Shown: positions 55,688 through 64,000 of the stretch, in pieces
How positions within the stretch are numbered: the first letter of the stretch is position 1
How the letters are laid out: each line of letters opens with the position of its first letter
Assembly (NCBI GenBank): GCA_963678675.1
Contig: OY783197.1
Span: 24,161,934-24,225,933, forward strand
DNA: 64,000 bases
From: Xiphydria camelus
Taxonomy: Eukaryota > Arthropoda > Insecta > Hymenoptera > Xiphydriidae
Reading direction: 5' to 3'
Notes under the pieces: model-generated
Database searches by the model: none
Seen by the model: only the letters and a program-made list of their open reading frames with translations
What the model was told of the DNA's origin: nothing
Position numbers and translations under genes: made by a program

Positions 55688-55690
55688 TTA

Positions 55691-58084
55691 GCGTATTTAG
55701 CCACTCCAGCGACGTTTCACGAGCAGCCGGTCTCACCCCCGAAGCGCGGCATAAGATGTTTCACATCAAAAATATTATTTTTTTTTACTAATTTAGTCGG
55801 GCCCTTCTCATATATACCCACTAAATACGGCCCTACGTGATAGAACTACCTTAATTCAGAGAGGCGCGCAGCGCGAGGAGACCACGTTCATTTAGAACCC
55901 GCGGACGCCTTCCGGGCTCCGCGATGCGCATCATACTCGATTTCAAACGCGACGTGCATTTCGTTGCCGGGCGGTACACTCCATCTGTTTAATTCCCGAT
56001 ATTGAAAACATGTTTGCAAATGATAAAAAGTTACGCGCCGCTGCATTAACGCGCGTTCAAAACAGCTCCCCGCCCGGAGGCCCCTCCGCTGCGTGTTGTT
56101 GTTCACGTAAAAATGCGACACCGTCAATTTTATCTAGATCCAATTCCGCGAATTCGATTATCGCGACGCACGGGTGCGATTCGATGCATCGGAGGTTAAA
56201 TTACATCGGGATATGGCGATTCGACGGTGAAAAATTTGTCGGGCGTGTGCGCGCGGCAAGAAGAATTGGCAAAATTTCCTGCTGTCGTTTCGAGGAATGG
56301 AATAAAAAATTATTACCACTCGAGGTAATGTTGGGAGAAATAAAAAAACACGAATGAGCTTGACTTTCATGTTTTGTACAACGTTTTGTGAAATTGTCAA
56401 TACAAAACACGCGTAGCGATATTAACCGTATTTTGTGTAATTTTCAATAAACCTCAGGTAGTCATTTAGACGAAGAAATATTAAAAATTCTTCTTACAAT
56501 TAACCTAGATTTAGGGCTGATATAGGTAATTATATAATTATTATTACAATAGCTCTAATTAAAGTATCAATTACCACGATATCTATTGACATTTAAAAAG
56601 AGTGCCGCATCTGTTACTAAAGCACTGCGAGCGCTACAAATGCGAACGAGCCATGCGCTACACGAGTGGTTCAGATTTCGCGCGTTCATCGTCGATTTAC
56701 CTACACAGACTTAAAATGCATTTTACGCGAGGCACTCCAGGTCAAAACGACTATCCCCGATTGGAAATCAATTTTCATGATTAAATTGTTAATTGGATAC
56801 GTCGAAACGGCATTTCAACGAAAACTAATGAACAGTTTTTATAGATTATAATTCGAATCTGGTACAGAGAGATAGAGAACGCGTCTACATCGCGTATACT
56901 CCAAAAACGTATTATTTAACAGTTAATTATGCGTATTCGATACGCTTCACCGATAATAATTGCGATTTTGCTCGTAGCGGAAAGCGAGGAAAAAAGTAAT
57001 ACTTTTCACGTTATTGCCTGTAACTTGGGACTATTGAAAGGAAAAGGACATATTTTATCATAGGAATTTAGTTTATTTATTGAGTTACCACTTCCAGTAA
57101 TGAAGTAGTAAGTGTACTTAAATAAAAAATTTGTTTGTAAATTTACTAAGGATTTGTAAGGAAATATTATGCGTGTATGGCGTAGCAATTTTATAAAACA
57201 ATTATACAGTAAATTTACTCTATTGATTTAGTAAATTTACTAACAAGTGTAATAGAATTACTATACGAATATTTCGTAAAATAGCTATACCATATATGCA
57301 CAAAGCTTCCTATAAATGTTTAGTACATTTAATATGTGAATGTTTAGTAAAATTATTACAACAGCAGATAGCAGAGGACAGGAAAAATGGTCCTACATCG
57401 AATCGGTATATTCAAAATAAATCCGTTCTGGTGAACAAAGTCGGGTGTTACTTCTTGCCCCTTCATTAAAGTTAAAAGCAACAGGCAACTTTAAACGATT
57501 ATTTTTATTGTGAATTGAAATAAAATGGAAAGGGTTTACATATTATTAATAAAACGTGCTTGTTACTGTAAAAGACTAATGCACTTTGCTAGATAACACG
57601 CATATTGCATAAAGCATGTTAGTAAACTTTACAGAGTAAAATGACGAAAACAAAAACGCAAACGCATACGTCAGAATTTCACATGAAACGCAAAGCTCTC
57701 TCTGGCAAACGCGCACGGGTAATTGGTCAGTTACAACGGTTAACAGAGAGACCAGGCTTGCCCAGGTCGCGATTCCGCGCGTCTCGGACAATAGCGTCAT
57801 CCTACAAAACGCCTGTTACTACTTATCCCCGTTACTTTTAGCTCCGCTCTTTCCTACCGATATACCAGAGAATTATATAGATATATTTATAGTCGATATA
57901 TAAGTTCGCGTGCGCCTTTCCGCGAATGCTACGGGAAATATTGAAGACTTGGCATCGCGCGCCTTCGCATAAATCCTGCGAAGGAGATTCACAAAAGAAA
58001 TATCCAAGAGTACCTTCAACCGAGAACAGGTTACTCTTATCCGAGAAGTTATTTCCGAAAACCCGCGTGCATACGTATGATATA
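55691..58084. other. Non-coding, no gene recognised
   Basis: CpG-rich 55860-56300, otherwise AT-rich. Around 57080-57360 there are repeated GTAAATTTACTAA/TTAGTAAATT strings in both orientations, perhaps a decayed MITE. Open frames (56010-56357 and others) have no recognisable features. Confidence 0.4.
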
Positions 58085-58356
58085 CAGGGGAGAGTTGCCG
58101 AATTTGGACCGGCGCGCCGCTTGGATTGGACCACCCCTATATCTAGAACATTAGAGATATTTTTCATTTTTCGATTAGTGGCATTGTTTGCTCAAACTCG
58201 GAAATAGATGGCACATTTTCTTCGTTAATTCTGATAGCTATAATTTATAGCTGATAAGCAAACAACAGTTTTCACTACGAAGAGTTGAAAAACTCATCGA
58301 TAGTTCGAAAAGCTTTGCTAACCGTTCTAGTGGTCTGGAAAAAAATAAAAACAAAC

Positions 58357-58565
58357 TTAGTCCAGCATACATGACTATTTTTGTGCAGTTAAACCAATTA
58401 AGCATTTTTTAGTACGACTAATATTTATTCACATTGATGACATTTATATTTGTCGCGAATTAAAAGAGTATCAAATTAAACACAATTTCCTTACCTGAAA
58501 TAAGTATATTATAGTTTCGACTAATTTAAACCAATTAACCTTTCAACCAAATTCTTTTTTCAGTA
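58357..58565. mobile_element. Hairpin MITE related to 23721
   Basis: CAGTTAAACCAATTAAGCAT, TTTTTAGTACGACTAATATT is mirrored by TTCGACTAATTTAAACCAAT, TAACCTTTC. Boundaries approximate. Confidence 0.5.
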
Positions 58566-58824
58566 TGTAAATAATTATGTCTTATTTTGTATTTAGAAAG
58601 TACATTTACATAATTATAAAATGACATAACTCTTTTAATGATTCGTGCAGTAATCAAAGTTTAGCAACACGTGTTGAATAATTCGATAAAGTTTATTCCT
58701 TGATTTGACCTAGATTCAGCCAAGACAATTGTATAAATGTATAGGTGGTACCTATCCTTTTTTTCTTAATTTAGTCAGCATCCCAATTTAGGCAACCAGT
58801 TTCTCTGATTGATTGAACAGAATA

Positions 58825-58939
58825 CGAGGGCAGAGTGAAAAGTAAGATAATTTTTAAATAAAAATTTTGTTGTATGAATTGTTCATTTATTTTAAGAGGT
58901 TTTAATTAAAAAAGTATCGGACTTTTCACTCTGCCCTCG
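58825..58939. mobile_element. 115-bp mariner-like MITE flanked by TA
   Basis: CGAGGGCAGAGTGAAAAGT at the left and ACTTTTCACTCTGCCCTCG at the right are perfect inverted repeats; TA on both sides (58823-58824, 58940-58941). TACGAGGG-type ends are typical of mariner elements. Confidence 0.88.
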
Positions 58940-59126
58940 TATATATTTTTAATTTTTATAGTTCCTTGAGCATGTAAGCTATTTTTCGAAAAATTCAAAT
59001 TACACTAATTGAAGGCATACATAATGCCTTATTATTTCCGCATATTATTATTTCTCTAAAATATAATATTTTCAAAGTTTATTGAAAAATATCTGAAGTG
59101 GTCCAAATTCGACGCTCTCTCCTACA

Positions 59127-59640
59127 TATAGGTACATAACGACGCAGGTACGTCCACGCATTAATAGTATCGCTCAAACGAATCTCCTCTTCGCCGAAAA
59201 TCTGAAGTAGCTCTCACGCGCGTAACGGGCGCGCTCACCACAGGGGCTCCCGAATAGCTGTAGCCAAAACGAGAGCGTCGATGTTGCGTTCATGCATGTA
59301 TAGGTGCGCGCGCGAGTATCCTGTCTGTAGTGAAAGAGGAGCCGCTCGTAGGTGGTACTTCACGAGAATTTCCTAGCGTATAGCGGAGCCATTCAATCTC
59401 GTCGTTGCGATGCAAAAAGAGAATCTCGCGGGTACCACCGAACGCAAAATCTCGTGTGGCGTATAACATGGTGAATCTGCGCCGCGGTGTCGTTCGTGAT
59501 TGCACGTGAAGTCATATTTTAAGGGACGTCTTTCAATTCTGGGGATTTTAAAAATAGCTCATAGGGGAGTTTCTGAGCTGACAGTCAGGTACATCGAGTC
59601 AACAGATGAAAATAATTCAGACAGTATTCGATCCTCATTG
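59127..59640. other. Non-coding, nothing recognised
   Basis: Partly CpG-rich; no ORF with recognisable features. Confidence 0.4.
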
Positions 59641-59924
59641 CACACTGAGGGAAAAGGTCTATTTGTGAATACGAATCTAATAGAAAAATTTATTTGAGAT
59701 AAACAGAAATTTATTCACACCCAACGCGCGGAAAGTCTATTTGAATTTGATAAATGTTTGGCATTCATTTTTAATCAAAGACGAACCCAGTAGAACATTT
59801 ATCTAATTCAAATAGACTTTTGTTCGATGGGAATAAATTCCTGTTCATCTGAAATAAATTTTTCTATTAGGTTCGTATATATTCAACTATAGAATATATT
59901 CAACTAGATCTTTTCCCTGAGTGT
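59641..59924. mobile_element. MITE, CACACTGAGGGAAAAG termini
   Basis: CACACTGAGGGAAAAGGTCT at the left, CTTTTCCCTGAGTGTG-type at the right. The inner arms GAATCTAATAGAAAAATTTA, TTTGAGAT and AAAGTCTATTTGAATTTGAT pair with AATAAATTTTTCTATTAG and ATCTAATTCAAATAGACTTT. Confidence 0.8.
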
Positions 59925-59989
59925 GGTTAATATTTAAGCGTGTCTATAGGTGACTACTAGTGTTCCCTTCTGGGCAAATGAGGAAATTA

Positions 59990-60410
59990 AAAAGCGACTC
60001 GAATTTGTTCACTATTTTCTTCGTAATTTGAACGAAAATCATAAAACGAAGGCACTTTTCATATATAAATGGACTGCAATTATTTCCTGAAATCATAACT
60101 ACAATGCAAGGGTTGCGAAATCGGAAAATAATAAAATCACTGCTAGCAGACAATCCAATACAAAACGGCGGTCATGTTATTATAATAACGATATTTTCAT
60201 TAATTTGAATCGTTACCTAAGCCGATTCAATTTCAAGAAATGTAGTATGGCACATATTATAGATTTCGAAACAAATTATTTCATTTCGCGAAAATGAGTA
60301 ATTGCGGAAAAACTGGTGAAACACACTTTCCAAATATAGTGACAATTTTCCATAAGCAACATTAGTTAGAAAATATGGAACTGCATGGGAATCTTATAAT
60401 TGGAGGAAAG
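59990..60410. repeat. Diverged copy of the 9550-10175 repeat
   Basis: AACGAAAATCATAAAACGAA, CACTTTTCATATATAAATGG, through GGAACTGCATGGGAATCTTA follow the same order as in 9590-10210, with many substitutions. Confidence 0.6.
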
Positions 60411-61923
60411 CTAGCTCCGAGTCAGAATTTCCTGCTGACCCCAACCCCTACTTTAATGGTTAAAAAACATGCATTTGTATCTATAGGAAAATGAATAACA
60501 ATCGATCGAATAGGTACGTAACGAAAATATCGTACGGTATTAAAAATGCAGCGCCAACGATTCTTATGATTAAAGCGACAGATGCGCAAATCAACGGACT
60601 ACACGTCATCCCTAAAACTTCATTATTTATGCGCGCACGTAGACGATTTTCGAAGTACTTATACTCTCGTACCACTTCCGCCGTAATCCACTTTCCCGAG
60701 CCGACCGCCGACTTTCATCCCCGCGATTCGATTCGACCGCACGTAAAAATTTAATGGCGTCTGATTGTCGCTATATACATCCTCCATCCCCGCTATAAAA
60801 TTCGGCTCGACGCTCCCTTTCCCTCGTCGATTCACGTAGAAAACCTTTACCCGATTTTTCCGGGGAGCTGCTCTTGAGCCCCGGATCATTCGATTCCCCA
60901 GAGTTCGGGGTGTATTTCACCCGTCGCGGTGTGCGAATGTCGACGAGGGAAGTCTGGAAGGAATATCATTGACCGTGCAATTACATAAATATTGCATCGC
61001 GAGGACAATCTTTTCTCCGCCTGTCCAGCGATCGACTCGCAACTTCACCAGATTTCACTCCTTGTTTCTCGAGTTCCGTGCGCATCCCATCGCGATGCGG
61101 TTGCATCGCGCGCGCGCAAGTTTACCCGTCGACCGATAGTTGTACACTCGGCGCGCTCTCTCGAACGTCGTTCAACTTTTTCATCTGCCTTTCAAACTGG
61201 AACCGATGAAAGTTCTCGTTCCGTAGGTGAGACGCGCGCTCCCCGCAAATGCATTCTCTCGCGCGAGAACTTTTCTTCGCGAGTGAAAATATTTCTATCA
61301 TCCCCATCTGTGCTCCTCTTCCCGCCAGCGCTTCCGTCTCTTCCGCGACGACAAACGGCGGATCATTACGGTTGCAGAGCGATTTTACTCTCCACGCGGC
61401 GACAGCGGAGAGAGGGAGGCGCGCTTTTTCATACTATTTCGTCACTCTTCGCGTCACAGACTCGCACGGATCTCGCGCGCAGCGATTCTACGTCGAGAAG
61501 AAAAGTTCTTGAGGCTGCTTCCGATGCGACTGCGAGAGGTTTTCATCGAGACTCTCTCGCGGAGGGGAGCGAGAATTAGGTCGTCGAATGTAAAACTCGG
61601 TCCAGCGTCAAAACGAAGATCTGATGAAGATCCTAATAAATTGGTTTTACTCGCTGATTATTGCGATCTCCGAAGACCTGAAATAATAAAATTGCGATTT
61701 TTTTTCTTTAAATTCCTCTTTTAGTTCGCAATACTTCTATCCCGTGCAGAAAATGAAATGGGGAAGCCCTGATAAAATAAAGGTCTCGATCACGCTCGGT
61801 CATGAAATCCATAAGAGTGTTTCCACGCTTTCTCTCTATAGGGGGCGACTGTAGGAATAATACTCAGCCTTTCGTAATACAATTTAATCACAATTTAATA
61901 GGGAAGCAAACAAGAAAACCAAG
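60411..61923. other. Non-coding; CpG-rich 60650-61620
   Basis: The longest open frame (60992-61579, 195 codons) is serine/arginine-rich and lies in CpG-rich DNA with open frames on the other strand too. No domain or splice pattern supports a gene. Confidence 0.4.
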
Positions 61924-62518
61924 TAGGGGAAGGGGGGGCAAAGTGGGGAGCGTGGCAAAGCGGGGAGCTGTCGATAATTCGTATGCAGCACAGCATTATC
62001 TAACAAAATAGTATGAACTCAGTTAACAAAATGCCCTGGTGTAGTTTTGGACGTTGCAGCTAAGTCTGACATTACACAGCGAAGTTATGGAATACGCACC
62101 TAGTTTTTTGGCCTTGATGTAAGAATCTTCTCTTATTACAACACAAGTAAGCAATGAAAGAATCTTTCTGCACCAAAATTAGTTACACGTCGAAGGAAAT
62201 TCTTTAAATAACAAATACAGCCTAGAATGGTATCGTTATGTTGATTTTTAATCAAATTACGAACTGTTAATTAAAAATGTTGACCAGTTCCCACTTTGTC
62301 CCGCCCTTCAGGCAAAGCGGGGAGAAAGTAGTTTTTTCGTTAACAGTACCTATATTATATTCAGACATTATTGAATGTTACTATTTTAACATTTTTCACA
62401 AGTGCGATATCGATCAAGGAAGAGATACAAATTTCATTTACACAACTAAATAAACTTTTTTTATATATGACAAAATTTTTAACACGTTACGGTCCCCACT
62501 CTGCCCCGCCTTCCCCTA
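61924..62518. mobile_element. Non-autonomous element, TAGGGGAAGG termini
   Basis: TAGGGGAAGGGGGGGCAAAG, TGGGGAGCG is mirrored by CGGTCCCCACTCTGCCCCGC, CTTCCCCTA. Additional internal GGCAAAGCGGGGAG and CCCACTTTGTCCCGCC strings sit at about 61955 and 62290. The terminal TA may be the target duplication. No ORF. Confidence 0.75.
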
Positions 62519-63438
62519 AGGTTTCATTGTGGATTATCGCACTGAGAAAAATGATGTTTCAAAGTGCAGAAATCAATCGCAGAAAGTGTGTGGAAAAAAC
62601 TCCAGATATAGTTCCAAAAAATCCTGTGTATAGGTCCAAATTCACCACGAGGGTGTACGATATGACTCCCAAAGAGTCCTTGGGGGCCTTACGAGAAAGT
62701 CTCTGCACAGAGGATATGTATTTACTACATAATATATCCATGGCTCCTGATTTTTTCTTTTAACTTCACCTCGATCCTCGGGAAGCCGAAGTCTCTCGCG
62801 CGCGGTCTCATTAAATTCTTCTTCTCTTTAATCCCGCGGCGCTCGGTACAAAAAGTTGTGCTTTTTGTCGCGGCTGATAAAAATTCGCGCGGAGCATCGA
62901 AGCGATATTCCGAGGCCACGGGGATTCCCCGGAGCCGCCGTTGGCGATTTGGCCAAATTGAAAAATGAATTTGAAAAAATCCCCGGTCTCCACGAAGCCG
63001 CTGCACAACGCGTTCGATATCGTTACGGCAAACGCGTCGCAGGAACTCCGTGTCGGCGCCTCGTTCAGCCGGGATCGCGGCAATTGACCGCGTGCCGCAC
63101 GTATATACACCCCGAGTCGCTAACGACGTCGTGTCACGACGTGTGCGCTAAGGAGTTCGTAAGCTTCGGCGTTTATTATTGGCCCGCCTATACTTGGATA
63201 CGTGCACGCGCTCGAAGGAATTACAGCCTCGACCCCGCCACCGTCTCCTCGCACCCCGATCGACCCCTCGGCGGTGCCGTAACGAGCCGTTGGCGTGACC
63301 CAGTACCGCCCGCGTGATCGAACTTTGCGATTTTCGGCACACTTCTTCGCCACTTCCTACATTTCTCTTCGCGGCGCGGAGCATCCGCGTTATTTCCTGC
63401 CGACGCGGCCACGCTTCTGCTCCTCCTCTTCCACCCCT
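62519..63438. other. Non-coding, CpG-rich from 62765
   Basis: Open frames on both strands; none with recognisable features. Confidence 0.4.
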
Positions 63439-63975
63439 ACACGGAGAAAAATGGATTTGGAATTAAGAGCACTGAGTGGCCACATTTTCTGGCAGTGAGT
63501 ACTCAAATTCGAGCGTTTCTTTTATGCGATCGACTGTGTGGCACTGGAGTGACGACTGGAATTTTTGCAGAATATTGCCACGCAAAATGGTATTTGATTT
63601 TTCTCGCGTGGCAAAAATTAATGCAATATCGCATATTTCAAAATCACTTGATATTTTTTGCAATACAGCCAACGGATTGTATGGAGAAAAATAAGAAGTA
63701 TAGGAATTGAAGAATAAGGATAATAATAGTATCCTCTATATGCACGTTAGCTGTATCAGAGAAAAGACGTCAAATTATTTAAAAATATTCCGTATTCTAC
63801 CAATTGTTACCATACGAAGGGAACGAAGTGCTATTTTATGTGGCAATAATTTGCCAAAATTCAAGTGGTCACTCCAGTATCATACAGTCGATCACATGAT
63901 GCCAAAATCTAGGTACTCAGTACCAGAATCCAGGCACCGAGCGCTCTTTATTTCCAACCTATTTTTCTGCGTGTA
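63439..63975. mobile_element. MITE, TACACGGAGAAAAAT termini, palindromic
   Basis: TACACGGAGAAAAATGGATT TGGAA at the left; the right end is the complement of TACACGCAGAAAAATAGGTT GGAAA. Inner arms: GAGTACTCAAATTCGAGC, TGCGATCGACTGTGTGGCAC, TGGAGTGACGACTGGAATTT versus ATTCAAGTGGTCACTCCAGT, CATACAGTCGATCACATG, GGTACTCAGTACC. The short frame 63463-63694 lies within these arms and is not a gene. Confidence 0.75.
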
Positions 63976-64000
63976 CCGCGAGAGCGCGGGAAAAATAACG

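Larger units (their letters stand above)
58085..59126. mobile_element. Element with GGGGAGAGTTGCCGAATTTGGACC termini, hosting two MITEs
   Basis: GGGGAGAGTTGCCGAATTTG GACC at the left is mirrored imperfectly by GGTCCAAATTCGACGCTCTC TCC at the right. The interior is AT-rich and contains a hairpin MITE (58357-58565) and a mariner-like MITE (58825-58939). No ORF. Confidence 0.65.

Noticed and set aside
60992..61579. 195-codon open frame
   Set aside because: Serine/arginine-rich translation in CpG-rich DNA with open frames on the other strand too; no domain, conserved motif or splice support.

Overview
The window looks like nuclear DNA of an insect, most probably a hymenopteran such as an ant. 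The clearest host gene is a lachesin/DIP-type neuronal immunoglobulin gene, whose four recognisable exons sit on the + strand at 24882-25089, 25798-25944, 36871-36999 and 39090-39248. They encode the second half of Ig1, both halves of Ig2 and the first half of Ig3, and their splice phases agree. The first coding exon(s), the end of Ig3 and the C-terminus were not found and probably lie outside the window. The hymenopteran guess rests on CpG-rich blocks interspersed with AT-rich DNA and on the mobile-element mix; it is an inference.

Most of the rest is mobile DNA. Positions 1-5270 hold a foldback element with very long inverted arms: three ~139-bp terminal repeats, then about 26 units of a 133-bp satellite in the left arm and about 5 inverted units in the right arm. 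Positions 7945-12024 hold palindromic non-autonomous elements, several sharing the terminus GGGGAGAGTTG. Positions 12787-18551 hold an apparently complete EnSpm/CACTA-like (CMC) transposon. It has matching termini, a possible 2-bp target duplication, subterminal arrays rich in ACGTCA, a six-exon gene for a DUF4806-type protein (364 aa), and a 696-aa Tnp2-like transposase ORF that starts in the same frame three bases after the DUF4806 stop.

From 18.5 to 42 kb lie the DIP exons in large introns filled with MITEs. Examples are the palindrome at 37988-38364 flanked by TA, the 2.1-kb long-TIR element at 31820-33899, and two Harbinger-like elements further right flanked by TTA. At 42657-45860 is a 3.2-kb palindrome with ~1.44-kb arms flanked by TAA. 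It carries the C-terminal half of a PIN-like plus CXC (tesmin-like) protein. From 45.9 to 47.7 kb there is a GTCGAC-rich inverted-repeat element and a 77-bp tandem array.

At 48244-48432 is a small intact gene with a TATA box for a 62-aa secreted four-cysteine peptide. It is followed by a tandem duplication of ~1.8-2.0 kb made of repeats (48693-52329). Blocks 41505-42110 and 52664-54115 are copies of one sequence. Each carries an insertion the other lacks, so each preserves the empty site of the other. The 52.85-53.92 kb insertion holds broken pieces of a THAP/SWIM-type mobile gene. The last 10 kb is mostly non-coding with nested MITEs. No tRNA, rRNA or CRISPR was recognised. All calls come from reading the sequence by eye, without database searches.
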